Assembly (NCBI GenBank): GCA_947069175.1
Contig: CAMTDV010000027.1
Coordinates: 39,321,369-39,385,368, forward strand
Source: Scalesia atractyloides
Lineage: Eukaryota; Streptophyta; Magnoliopsida; Asterales; Asteraceae
Length of the DNA: 64,000 bases
Direction of reading: 5' to 3'
The notes under the pieces: model-generated
Database searches by the model: none
The model's input: the letters and a program-made list of their open reading frames with translations, nothing else
Told to the model about the DNA's origin: nothing
Made by a program: the position numbers and the translations under genes
Shown here: positions 35,511 through 47,403 of the stretch, piece by piece
How positions within the stretch are numbered: position 1 is the first letter of the stretch
Layout of the letters: each line of letters opens with the position of its first letter

Positions 35511-37669
35511 AGTTGAGTTTGAGGATGATGACGATCCGATGTGAATTTTTCATCGGTTAGACGTATTTTTGTACATTCTTTCTTAAAATTCTAAAAATCC
35601 AAAAATATATTTTTGATTTTAAGGGGAGAATGTTTGGGGAAAATGCAAAAACATTATAAATTCAAAAAGAGTGTTTGTGTAAAAGAGTGATCATATTATA
35701 TCAAAAAGACAATCACAGTATGCAAAAGAATTGGAATGTTAAACAAGTGATTAAACAGGTCTTACTGAGGATGTGCCAGTAGGCTTCACTCGTTCAGTAA
35801 ATTGTTTTCAAGATATAAACCTAAACGAAAAACTGAATAACTTGTGGGTTAATATCTCTCGGATATATGGACTTAGTACTTCGAAATTTCATTTAGAGAA
35901 TGCTAGATTCTGCATTACTAGGTCTTTATATTTAATCGATATCCGGGGTATTATCTGAGTTCTTCTGATTTTGCGTGAGCAATGACCTAGAACTTGTATA
36001 ATACTTTACGCATTATTCGCCCAAGCTGCATAAAAAATGAATATGTCATAAACTTTGTGACATCTGCAGTATAAAAGATTCCTGTATGGAACACCACCGA
36101 AAGACGAGCCTTCATCTCTTTGTCTGTATGAAAATACTAACCTGAGCTCTCAAGGTCTCACACTCACCCTTTACAGATATCAATTGGATATATTCACATG
36201 TGAAATGAAATTCTAGGGATCTCAATGCAGGAGTATATTCTGAGATGGGAAACACAGTTATTTCATGTTCATAATATTACCTAACATATCTTGAAACAGT
36301 TAAGAAACGAGAAGAGGTTTAAAAGGACAAGTATATTGGCAATCTAAGTAAATCTGGTTAAAAGCTTAATGAGTATACCAAGATCAATGGTACTGGTGAT
36401 TTGTTAAAATACTTGATATGATTCTCTTAACACAGAACTCGCAAAAATATGTTTGTTGGTTCGATAAAAATCTAAAAACCCAAAAAAAGATTTTCAGTTT
36501 CCTTAGCTTTGTAGTTTTGTTTTTGTCTACCGATGTTGAAGACACTGATGGTTGAAATCATGGCAACATCTTGCTTAGAGAAAGTTGGAAACCATGGGTT
36601 GGGAGCTAATCTTTATCGGAATTTACCTAAATGTCAATAAAGTTCATTAATTTGAAACTTTACATGTTAAAATAAATCTGTTTTGGTTAAAATGGTTAAC
36701 CAAGGTCATTAACTTGGACTTGGAAGGCAAATCGGATAAACTTGGTCATTAACTTGGACTTGGTTAACTGAGTGGGTTTTAAACAGATAAAATGGGATAA
36801 AAATAGAAATAAAAATTACAAAATTAAAATCAAAAAGTTTAAAAAGTTTTAGAATGCTTCGTACGATTAACACTAATTCGTACGAAAAAAGTTTAGTTTG
36901 CTTCGCACGAACCAACGGTTCGTACGAGCGACCTGGTCTAGTATATAAGTTCTCATACTTCATACGAAATAACTTTATGTCTCTGTGAGAACCGTAGTGC
37001 GAGTAGAGATAACTTTGTACAAAACACATTCTAAAATCTTCATTTCCTGACATATTTTGATTTCTTTTACATTGGGAAGGTTGATCCGCACACCTCTTAC
37101 AATGGGCAAGGTAATTTTGCTGAAACCAAGTCGTTATAATGCCGAAATCAAACCAAACGACTTAAAACTTAGATTTAGTGAGTTTGGACCGGTGAAACTT
37201 AAAATTGATCACAAAAACATTAATATCGGCCCTTATAACCGTAAATCGACTATCAACTTGTTAAAATCTACAAGTTTTAGGTTCGGATTAAAACTTGGTA
37301 ATTTTGGCATGATTCTAGATTCGTACAAAGAAGTCGTTCATACGTAACAAGGGTTTCAAAGTGGTATTATTTTCATTCGTACGAAGGGCTGATTCGTACC
37401 AAGCAAAAACCTTAAAAGTTTAATTTCGAAAATTATTCTAAGTGCTGATGATTCGTACGAAGATGTGTTCGTACGAAGCAAGTTTGGAAAAACTTTAAAA
37501 TTTTTCTAACTCTGGAATCATCCGTACGATGTAGTGACTCGTACGAATGATGTTTGTTTCAAACTTGTGAAAATTTGCTAAGTGTTTATTTGTACATTGT
37601 TGTGGTTGGTACAAATGATGTTATGTTTTTGAAATGTTTGAACATTTTCTAACGGTTTGTTGTTATCTC
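35511..37669 (+). other. Copia-B post-pol spacer with TTCGTACGAA words
   Basis: 2.1 kb without a recognisable protein. From about 36860 to 37550 it carries many palindromic CGTACG words. A frame at 37057-37347 (LLKPSRYNAEIKPNDLKLRF...) has no family match I recognise. A 20-bp phrase GGTCATTAACTTGGACTTGG occurs twice near 36703 and 36743. Confidence 0.5.
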
Positions 37670-40600
37670 TGTGTACAGGTCAAGAAATCGTCTTTTTTGC
37701 CATTCCACAACATCTGTTGCTTGACTGATGACATTATTCCGAAGATTGCCACATACTAGGACATATTATATTTTCTTACACGAATCCCGATTACGAAGGC
37801 TCTAACTGATAGACATACTGTTTACAGATCGCATGTTGAATATTTTTGGAACGCTGCTGAGTATAGTACCGAAGCCAATGCGATTGTTTCTCCTGTTAAG
37901 ATTGACGATGTTGATATTCCTGTAAAGATTACTGAGGAGTTGATTCACACAGTTCTAGATTTCAAAGACAATGTAGATGATCCTACAGGTTTTTCTGAGT
38001 ACATGGTTAAAGGTTGCTTTTATCCAATGGGATATGCCGGATTCATTAATGCTGCACCATTTCGTTATCTTGCTCATGTCGTTGCTCATGCCCTTAGTCA
38101 CAGGAAAGGAAGGTTTGATGATCTTGTCGACTACCAGATGTGTATGATTACAACGTTGGTTCTGAACTTGCCGTATAACTTTTCAAAGTTATTTTTACAC
38201 AGATGGTACAGAACATCCAGAGAGAAACTCTTGCAGTCTCTGAGATTTGTACAGATGATGTTGGATTATTTACATCCGGATCTGAAGAAAAAGAATGAGG
38301 ATATGCTAAAGTTGGAGCATATGGATGTATCTACATTGAAGAAGATGAATTTACACCTGAAGGCTCTTCTTAATGCCAAGCCTGTTTTCGGTGCGATCAT
38401 AGATAAAGATGATATCTCTCGGCACCTAGCAAGTGGAGAAAGGACGAAAGTGGTGACGAAAGCGAGGAATTAACTGCTTTATCTGATTTTGTTGCAAAGC
38501 GAAGTCCTTGGTATATCAAAGATGAAGAAAAGGGTACTAAGCGTAAAGCTACTACTACTACTTCTGCACCAGCACAACCGAAAAAGAAAGTTACTCTTGA
38601 GAGTTCTGGTTTGCGAGATGAACTAGACATAGAAGAAAATGTTGAAGATATAACAGCAGATATTGAACGCCAACCGTTTGGGGAAGAAAAAGCAGCTGAA
38701 GATGTCTCATCTTCGAGCACGAATTCTGATGAAAGAAGGGCTGGTGAGAAGAAGCGAGCGTAGAAGTTAGAGAAAAAGCACCAAGCTGAGTTGAAAAGAA
38801 AAGCTTAAGAACGCAAATGTAAAGCAACAGGAGTGGATGATACTAACTATGTCCTGTCAGATTCTGATCCTGATACTTCATTTCGAACTCCTGTTAAGAA
38901 GAAACAAAAAAGGCTTAAACGTCCTGCATCAAGAAGTTCTGAGTCTCCCACAGTTTGATCTAAAGAGACTGCATCAGAACAAACAACTGAAGAAGTTGTG
39001 GTCGAGCCTACTCAGCAAATACTGACTTCACCACCACAACAGGCTCCTCAATCACCGCCACAATCTACACCGCAGCAAACATCACAACAACAACAAACAC
39101 TACAACAGCAGCAAACACCGCAACAACCGCAATAGCAGTCAACACCACAACAACAACAGCAAACGCCACAACAGCAGCCAACACCGCAACAACCACCGTG
39201 TTCTACTCAGACTTCACAACCCCATTTGAACTTCGAGTTTGATTTCGGTGATATACCGGGGGTGAATATTTCTCTTTCAATGATCCACGGGTGGATGAAT
39301 TGCAAAAACAAGTTTTGTTGAACACAGTGAGGAAATCTGAACTGCAAGAACAGATCAATGTGTCAACTGTAGAAAAACAAGAGTTGCTTGAGCAGGTTAA
39401 TGTTTTGTCTAAAGATAAACAGTAGCTTGAAGCTATGTTAGAGAGTATTATATGGAAGAATGAAAGGTTGAGATTGCGTATGGCTGAGTAAGAGGAAGAG
39501 AGACTTCGCAGCAATAGATGTATGCGTTTATTTGAGAAGATTTTGGAGAAAAAGCTGGGTGTGAATATAGCGGCTGAGATTGACTAAATTGAACGTACCG
39601 AGGCTCGTGAACGTGTCTCCGAGAGAGAACGTCTAGCGAAAGAACAATCTGACGACCAGGGTAAAGGCAAGGCTTAAGTTGTTGAGGATCCTATCATTGT
39701 ACAAAATGAGCCAGAAGCTGACTCTACGCCAGTTACATGCACTAATATCGTAGTTTATCAAGAGCCGAACAAGTTTATTCTTATGGGGAAGCCAACAGAT
39801 GTTGATATTCATTCGTTAGATCTTTCACAAAGGCATCGTGAGTGACTGTTAAAGAAAAGAAAAGGCTTGAAAAAGAGATAGAGGAAGCCGTTGAGGAATT
39901 CGAAGAGGAAGCTGAGAATGAGGATGTAGAGATAGTTGATGATGATTCTAGTAGTTCTAATATGATTATGATAATGATGATAATGTAGGAGGAACAGGTT
40001 ACTGAATCGAGCGTTAATAAAGAAATTGATTTTTCTGTGTACCTTGATGACTATGTTAATCAGACTACATAGGAAGGTGTGAATGATAGAGTTGATGAAG
40101 ATGTTGATGCTCAGTAGACATGAATCTTCCCAGAGATAGACATATCTTCTGTTCCTGTTGTGCAAAAACCTAAGGTATTTTATCTTGAGCATGATGTGGA
40201 AGAAGGAGAATTTGTTCACTGTTATACGAAGGAAGAAATAGCCGAGATGCTTGAAGTGAACGAAGATAACTTCGAATTTGATATCGAAAATGAGTTGAAT
40301 GAGATAGACGCATTTGAGCCAAATGAGTACGTGTTTGAAAATGTTGAAGACGCAAATGATTACGATAGAGTTTTCATGGAAGATGATTCTGATGACGATA
40401 CAAATCTAGCTGATCAGAGTACAGATGATTCCCCAACTTTGCTGAGTTATTTGCAGCTAAGAATTCTGATATGTTGAAGAGAAAGGTTGCTAAAGCTGTA
40501 AAAGAAGGAACAATTCCTCAACAAATGTCTAGTGCAGAAATTGCTGAAGAGAGGAAGAAGTGGTTTCGAAGTGTACCAGCCGAGTGTAAGTTTAAACGTC

Positions 40601-41470
40601 CCTAGCATTTTTCATACGTGATGCTGACATATCTTTAGGGGATATTATTAGCTGGGGTTGGATCGAGGAACTGAATGTATATGTGGTGAAGAGGTAGTTT
40701 GGGATTCAATATTTCAGATATCTACGTGACATCAAATCCTTGCGGTTCTGGGATATCAAAGAATTGGTTCAGACAAAGATGATAAATTTAAAGATGAAGT
40801 TTCAGGACTAGCGGTTATGGAAATTGATTAAGCTAGAGGCTCTACATGGTTTTACTCATTGGAAACCTCACTTTCCTCAACGTATCGTAAAGATTGATCC
40901 AGTAACAAAAGAAAAGGATATAACGCTCGTCGTCAAAAGGCCCAAAGTAATGAAAAACATGCCACTCATACCAATGGAGCAAGATTTTTATATGATCTTC
41001 AAGTGGTGGCATTACAACTCAAACACAAGAGAAGCTATCATCTGCGTACACCCTGATGAAGATTCATGGAATAATGTTGAAGAGCTGACCGAAGCTGTTA
41101 TAGCCCACAAACGTATATATGGGTTATGGCGTGGCATTCGAGTGCTAGACCCTATGTGGCTAGTCAACTGTACTAAGAAGGATATTGAATGTTTATTCTA
41201 AAGCAAGATAAGCTTTGAGGAGATCGTTAATGTCTGCTTTGCCAATGATATTCACTCTAGATCGAGATGGAACACTTCATGGAGGAAGCTTGAGGAGATA
41301 GAGAAGAAAAAGAAAGAGAAGAATGAAGCTCGGATTGCAGAGCGTGCTCGTATAGCATCGCTTAGGAGCTTTCGGTTTAACAATACAACGAAACGACCTC
41401 CTCCAACTGATCAAACACCGCTTGCATCTAAGGAGCATCGCAAGCCACCGAAGAGATTCTTTGGGCGTTA
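37670..41470 (+). pseudogene. Copia-B additional ORF (aORF) after RNase H
   Basis: Sense-strand coding fragments can be followed for 3.8 kb with stops and shifts. In order: a folded, mostly helical N-terminal domain (37780-38440; ITKALTDRHTVYRSHVEYFW, GCFYPMGYAGFINAAPFRYL, LNLPYNFSKLFLHRW); basic clusters PKKKV and KKKQKRLKRP (38580, 38900); a Q/P-rich stretch (39010-39215); a coiled-coil-like stretch (39290-39660); an acidic stretch (39870-40440); and a C-terminal domain (40490-41470; FTHWKPHFPQRIVKIDP, KNMPLIPMEQDFYMIFKWWH). I recall similar post-pol ORFs in Asteraceae copia elements. No signal peptide or membrane segment is visible, so an envelope role is not supported. Function unknown. 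Confidence 0.65.
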
Positions 41471-41524
41471 GAGTCAAATCATTTGAAGATTTTTTTGAAG
41501 ACTATCCAGACTACGATAACATCC

Positions 41525-41535
41525 AAGGGGGAGTT
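41525..41535 (+). promoter_or_regulatory. Copia-B polypurine tract
   Basis: AAGGGGGAGTT directly precedes the 3' LTR, the typical copia tract. Confidence 0.88.
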
Positions 41536-41975
41536 TGTTGATGCATTATGTCTATTTCCTACGTCTAGGATGTGTCTATATTGTTTATATGGCTTTAATG
41601 TCAAATGTATATATGTTAAATGTTTATTTTGTACGTTTTTGTATGACTCGTACGAACAAGATTGTATGGTTCGTACGAGTGACTGCTCGTACAAAGCACA
41701 TCTCTGTTATACACACACTTCGGTACGACTTATGTCAACCTATAAATTGAGGAGTGTTGTGTCAGCGCTAAGGAGTTAGTTCAGATAGTACGAAGAAGTC
41801 CTGCTAGTTTGTTTACTCGCGTCTGTACTTTGCACGTCTTTGAATACAACAAAGCAGTTAAACAGTAAGTTCTATCTTGTTTGTTTTGTCAACCTCTCTA
41901 GCAATGAATTCCGCCTCTTCTAGTTGAGTTAGATCAGATCCGTTGCTCATCAGAGGAGCCCGATCCTCGTTCACA
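41536..41975 (+). repeat. Copia-B 3' LTR
   Basis: A 440-bp partner of the 5' LTR, about 25 bp shorter: the segment around 28235-28262 is missing here. Confidence 0.92.
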
Positions 41976-43468
41976 TTTACTGTGTCCAAAATAGGGTAGA
42001 ATAGATTAAATGTGTAAATGTGGGTTAAAAACAACATTTTTCTTTTTATTTAAAAATCAGATACTAGGCACGAGGCATGTCTGGGGGACACGACCCTCTA
42101 TAAAAAGTGCGAGTATCATAACTTCTGTAAAATTTTCAGAAGGGAGAAACGGGGGCATGCTTTGTAGGCAGACCCTGTGTAAAAAGTGCCAGCAATGACA
42201 ATTTTCTAGAAGATAGGCATGGGGGTGTGCCTAAGAAACACGACCCCGTGTGATCGATCCAAAAGCAAAATTGTATTCTGAAGACTTGAGGCACAGGGCA
42301 TGCTTACCTTGTACGACCCCATGCTGCACTAACTGTAATGAAGATTTTGCGTCAGGAGACATCTGTTTTACGTGCATGGGATTCTGTTTCAACATCCTTT
42401 GGTTTTTCCACATCATTCCATACTTTGTTTTCAAAACACTAAGTTTCATTCCATTAATTCATCCATCATTACAACTAATAAAAAAGAAAAATAAAGATAC
42501 AAGAAAGAGTTAAGTCCTAAGATAGCTAATAATGGATACCCCTAAGGATTTTAAACCAAATAGTTATTCCCTAAATGGATCAGATGAAAGATTAATAAAA
42601 ACCCAAAACTAGTTTTCAGATAGTGAGGGCTTTAAGCTATTTTTCGGGCTCTTATTAAAGAAGGTGTGAGTCGACTCGCTCTGGTCTAAACCGTTGGTGT
42701 GAAATTCACAAGCCGTTAACGAGTCTTTCATTGTGTGGCCGATACAGGGATGACTTGCGCCTTTGTTTTCGCAAGGGGCCAGGGTACTTGTGTTGGCTTT
42801 TGTGTTGTCTATTCCTGAATGTCACTCCATCGAAACATTTCGATTCTTCTCCTTCGTTATTCTTCCTAGATGAATATCATGCCTTCATCATGGATTCTAT
42901 TTCTTTGATTTTTTGGAGAATTCTCTTTTCTAAATGACATAATTCTTCTGAACTTATGTCTTGTATAAATGAGGTTTGATGGCATTCAGGTGGATGATAG
43001 TTATCGTTTTTACTCCCACCCATCTTAAGGTGACCGTCACAAGAGATGGGTCTATTAGGTAGTGGGGATCAAGTTTTAGGATGGGACATTCTAAATCTTT
43101 ATGAATTCCTCCACATAATTGATACCAATCACCGTAAGAGTGGCGGTGGTAAAAATAATCACTAACATCCATATTTCCCAGATGAGGTTTCAACCGTTGG
43201 GATCAAACTCTACTGTTTTATAGAAACTGCTTTATGGGCACGACCCTGTGTGGTTATCACATGACCCCGTGTTGTAGCTTCTGTCTAGCAGAAAAAAGTT
43301 TTATGTTACTGGGGAATTGGCATGGCTCCGTGTGTGATCAGACACGACCCCGTGCTAAGATATACCGAAAGTTGAAAAATTTAAGAAAAAAAAAGAAAAA
43401 CCTAAAAAGAAAAGTTAAAGAAGCATAAAAATATTAGGCCGTTCATTTTAAACTGTCTTAAAATCCTT
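41976..43468 (-). other. LARD-2 internal body, right part
   Basis: An inverted match to LARD-1 10490-11160 and 12480-13100. It includes the zinc-knuckle relic (42954-43193, minus; QLCGGIHKDLECP) and many CACGG..CCGTG variants. No intact gene. Confidence 0.6.
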
Positions 43469-43488
43469 GTGTCCTAGCAACAATGCCA
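43469..43488 (-). promoter_or_regulatory. LARD-2 primer binding site
   Basis: The minus strand reads TGGCATTGTTGCTAGGACAC, a variant of the tRNA-Asp-type Athila/Tat site, six bases from the LTR end at 43495. Confidence 0.68.
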
Positions 43489-43494
43489 AAAACT

Positions 43495-44138
43495 TGACGT
43501 GGGGTGAGGGTGTATGATTTTTAATATATTTTAAGCACTTTTCACTCATTTATCAAGCTTAAATTTATAAAACACAATATAACACAATCACTATCTACAA
43601 CACGCTAGGGCAAGTGCACCCATCATTGTTGTAGTATAGTGATGGTAAGATACCGAGGTTGTCCAAGGAAACAAGAGCTTTTAATACCGGAATATAGTCG
43701 ACATCTAATCTAACCAAATTTTGAAAAAAATTTCTAATAGTTAAAAATAAAGAAAGAAACTAAAATAATAAAAGAAACAAATAGACAAGATAGAATAACT
43801 TGTTTCCGACTTATCATTTGCGTATCCTTTGATGATTTCCGCACTTTGGGTTTTTTAAAGAGATTATCTTAGTTATAGTGGCAAGTCCCTCTTTTGGAGA
43901 CAACTCTACCCTCGTCCATATTGGTTTGAGTCAGCAGGGAACAGTCCCGCAAGGCCATAATATTGAAAGATAATTAAATATGTTATTAATGCAAAATGTG
44001 GCATGTTGCTCTTTTGGAAGTAATGCTGCCCTCGCCATTTTGGTCTCAGCAGGGATACAGTCCCACAAGGTGGTTTTAAGGTTTTATTAGTAGTTTATTT
44101 TTAAGGGATTCAAGTGGTTCTTACTTCCGCCGATTTTT
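43495..44138 (-). repeat. LARD-2 5' LTR (truncated)
   Basis: The reverse complement matches the last 570-640 bp of the LARD-1 LTR (9890-10459). The match stops at about 44138, so the upstream half including the promoter is gone. Confidence 0.72.
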
Positions 44139-44362
44139 CCTCTCATGCACATTCCATACGTATACACCATCAACACAATCCTCTACATCATTTTTTTGGT
44201 TATTTTCGTTGTTATTTTTTTCAACTAATTATTATTGGTTGTTTGGTTTAAAACATATTTTTTTCATATCGAGGTCGTTATGTATGACTAGTGTCTTAGA
44301 TTCTGGTTTGTTACGCGCCTCGCGGTAAAACCCCCCATGTGAATTTTTGAGGGTGTGACACG
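44139..44362 (+). repeat. Fragment of a Tekay-2-type LTR, opposite orientation
   Basis: The last 50 bp (GCCTCGCGGTAAAACC ... GAGGGTGTGACA) are the reverse complement of the start of the LTRs at 45632 and 52958. The preceding 170 bp are T-rich and unassigned. Confidence 0.5.
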
Positions 44363-44842
44363 TTTAATACAAGCCAACAACAGTTTGAAGAACAAAGGTT
44401 TTCTCAACATAACAGTACTTAGATTAGAACAGACTTTTCATGTAATAGAACCAATGTTAGATCTTCTTAGATGTTTGCTTACATCTGTGGAATCTTATTT
44501 GTTAGGAATGTTAGATTTCACTATCAGGGTGACGTTAGCTGATTGTAAATAACAAAGTGTGTTATGAGCCTGAGGGGGAGTTTTGTACTTGTATAAATAG
44601 ATCTCACATATTAGAGATCTAATTATCACATTCGTTCATTTTGTACGAACAACAAAGTGTGTGATCAAACTGAGGGGGAGTTTGTATAATCATTATAGTG
44701 TAATTGTAATCATTGGATTTCAATAGTAAAACAATCTTCCGATAACTTCCTACTTGCGTGTTTATATTACTTGCGTTACAATTTTTAAATTGTTTGTTCT
44801 CTGATTGCTTATAATCATAAGTAATACAAACTCAGATCTTAC
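44363..44842 (+). repeat. Copia-like 3' end fragment
   Basis: Two nearly identical tracts CTGAGGGGGAGTTT (near 44571 and 44652) resemble copia polypurine tracts, each following AACAAAGTGTGT. The short open frame at 44355-44552 has no recognised domain. Confidence 0.4.
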
Positions 44843-45078
44843 ATTTGTTATGTTTTATGGTTTGTTGGAGGGTGGAGGTTGTAATAACATGAATTATAAA
44901 TATGGGTTACATATCAATGAAATAATATATGAAATTTGGTGAAATCCTTTCTTTACTAATTACTTTCTTCATTTCCAATCAACGATATCTGAGCATTTCC
45001 AGTTGATCCTTTTCAGATTCACGATCACAGCTTTGACAAACACTCGCAACTAAGACGTAGACAACACTCTCAAGGACC

Positions 45079-45631
45079 ATGGCAAGGCTATCTCCTATCA
45101 TCAGGACACCTTAGCCAATTTGATAACCCAACAATAAAAATCCATGAAACAACAGGAACAATCTCTGAAACAACAAGAAGAGATCTTGCATGCATTCAAG
45201 GAGCATTCAAGCAGCGGAAGCTTCAGCGGTCCTGGCTCTAGATCGAGTCCATTCAGTCACACTGACTCGCGCGGGGGTACTTATCATATGTGAGTCGGGA
45301 TGGTTGAGTTTCCCTGGTTTCCAGTGAAGATGTCGAAGGATGGGTTTATCGCTATGAACACTTTTTCATGATAGATGAGACTCAGGATAACATGAAAATG
45401 AGGCATGCTGTTATTCACCTTGGGGGGACGCCATACAATTGCACCAGGCCACCTTTATGAAGACAAGTGGGTAAGTGTGTGGGAGTTACCATGGGAAGAT
45501 TAAGTTCAGGCTATATCTAGTCGCTTTTCGAATGCAATGTTTGAAGACCCTATGGAAGAAATTGCATCTTTGGTGCAATTAGGCTCCTTGAAAAATTATA
45601 ACTCCTTTGATGGTCTATTGAACAAGGTTAC
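45079..45631 (+). pseudogene. Gypsy-C gag, N-terminal part
   Basis: Reads through frame breaks: a Q-rich N-terminus (QEQSLKQQEEILHAFKEH), VEFPWF...DVEGWVYRYEHFFMID, then MRHAVIHLGG, a W-rich segment, and FSNAMFEDPMEEIASLVQLG with NYNSFDGLLNKV. The last codons are interrupted by the Tekay-2 insertion and continue in frame at 55220. Confidence 0.82.
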
Positions 45632-47181
45632 TATCACACCCACAAAATACTCATGCGGAGTTTTACCGCGAGGCGTGTGACTGATCAGGATCAAGCCACT
45701 AATCATGTTGAACAAATATTAAAGTAATTAAAAATCATCACAATCAACATGATTAATGATTAAGTTTTATTGTAAGCTTATAAATCATGCATAGCAAAAT
45801 TCACTGAAATTAGGCTGTTTAGGAAGCTCGTTTATCGTACTTACGGAGTTGCAAAAATTATGATCTTTTTTGTGACATACTCCTTGGTGGGGTTGGCCTT
45901 GCGTTAAATTTTTAAGTTCAAAGTCTTTAGTGAAAAATTTAGAAAAATCATTAACTATGCAGTGGCCAGATTCATCACTTTCGGACTGCAGCTTACAAAA
46001 AATTTATTTAAAAATACACAATTACCCGATTGACCCGATTCCACTTGCAGATTCGTACAGACCCGAAATAACATCCATTGTATAAATTTCATGAAAAAAC
46101 TCCACGTATTCACAAAGTCATGATGTAAAACATAACACACAAATTCTGCTATAAAATGCAGCTTTGACCACTGAAACGAAATAATTCATTTAAAATATCA
46201 AACGATATCAAAAAATTATGATTTCTATGCCATTAGAAGTGTATTTCAAAATACCACATTTTAGACACAAGAAAAAGTGAATTCGTTAAGTTTTGACCTT
46301 GTTACAACCAACACAAGTCAGCCGTAAAGATTTAGACAGAATCTGTTTACTTTCAGCTCTTTCCAAAAACGTGTTTATGATCTTGTTTACCCCAAATCTG
46401 ACCCATACATCATGCATAACCCAAAATACATTACAATTAACAACCAAGTATCTTCAATATCAAGTTATAATCAAAACCCTAATTTTTAAATCATAAAAAA
46501 CATCAAAATTGATCAAGAAAACTTACTTGTAAGTGTTAAAGGTTATTGAAATCGATCAAGAAAGCCACCAATTGCAAGATCCAAGCAACAAATCAAAGTG
46601 GAATGGTGTTTTGAAGGCACAATTTAGAAATTATGGTGGAGGTGGGGCTGCCATACGTATTTGGGAGTTTAGGGTTGGATTATGTTTTTTAACTAATTAA
46701 AACCCATGGGTAGGCTTTTTGGTGGGCTTTTGTAACTTTTTGTGGCCTTTCTAGCTAATACAACCCCACCAAACCATTTTTACTAATTTTTAATAGCTCA
46801 AGTTTATTAAAATAAAACCCACTAGTTTGTTTATAAAAATAAATATTTGTATAACGCTAAATTACACAAGAACGCACATAGTTCGAAATTAGGAGAAACA
46901 ACTAACAAATAGTCCATGTAATCAAATAACCTATAATTTCACTCAATTATATTATCATTTCTATGTTTGCAATACTATATCCATGTTTCACCAATGTTTA
47001 GGGTTAGACTTGTGTGTAGTTTGGTAATTCGGTAGATGCGCCAAATTATTGTTACGTGAGCGTTCGTGTACACTGACATATATAACCAACCAATATAAGT
47101 GAAATGCTAAAATGAATGTTTTAAATCATGTGAAAGATAACAGAGTTTTGTTAATGGAGTTAACGTAAAAATCTCAGTTGT
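45632..47181 (-). repeat. Tekay-2 3' LTR with 0.7-kb deletion
   Basis: Aligns with 52958-55219 except that the segment equivalent to about 53100-53815 is missing; the join is TTTTATTG followed by TAAGCTTATAAAT. It starts TATCACACC (mutated from TGTCACACC). Confidence 0.85.
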
Positions 47182-47403
47182 CACATCATCACCAAGTTGA
47201 TAGAACTTTGGTCCTAAAAATTTATTAATGTAGGGTAATGGACAGACTAATGTGTGAATTACTACTACATGAATGTTTGTGTTTGTACTTATGTAATGTT
47301 CAATGCACTTAAATAATTCCAATTAAGTGTAATGTGTGAATGAATGATCATGGAAAAAAAGTTTACGAGAGTAGTTTATAATCTGAAATTGTCGGATGTC
47401 ACA
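47182..47403 (-). repeat. Partial duplication at Tekay-2 LTR/polypurine junction
   Basis: The phrase GTCACATCATC(A/C)CCAAGTTG occurs at both ends (about 47177 and 47398), so about 220 bp separate two versions of the LTR end and polypurine tract. It may be a duplicated junction from template switching. Confidence 0.5.

Larger units (their letters stand above)
28089..41975 (+). mobile_element. Copia-B: 13.9-kb Ty1/copia element with extra ORF region after pol
   Basis: LTRs 28089-28553 and 41536-41975 (TGTTGATG...TTCACA), a tRNA-Met primer site three bases after the left LTR, and a polypurine tract AAGGGGGAGTT before the right LTR. The gene order gag, protease, integrase, RT, RNase H is that of copia. 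After RNase H come 6 kb that include a long extra protein-coding region (about 37670-41470), as in some sirevirus-like elements. The flanks CTTAG and TTTAC are a weak target-duplication match. Many stops and frameshifts make it inactive. Confidence 0.93.
26972..44138 (-). mobile_element. LARD-2: inverted second copy of the LARD family, multiply interrupted
   Basis: The minus strand matches LARD-1 in order: truncated 5' LTR (43495-44138), primer site (43469-43488), internal body (41976-43468), then after Copia-B (28089-41975) more body (27416-28088) and part of the 3' LTR (26972-27415). The body lacks the part equivalent to about 11170-12450 of LARD-1. The same GC-rich words and zinc-knuckle relic are present. 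There is no pol. Confidence 0.68.

Noticed and set aside
39010..39215. CAA/CAG run considered as a stand-alone microsatellite
   Set aside because: It is an imperfect Q/P-rich coding stretch within the extra ORF region and is described there.
37670..41470. Reading the Copia-B extra ORF as an envelope gene
   Set aside because: No signal peptide or transmembrane stretch is visible; basic and acidic low-complexity segments point elsewhere.
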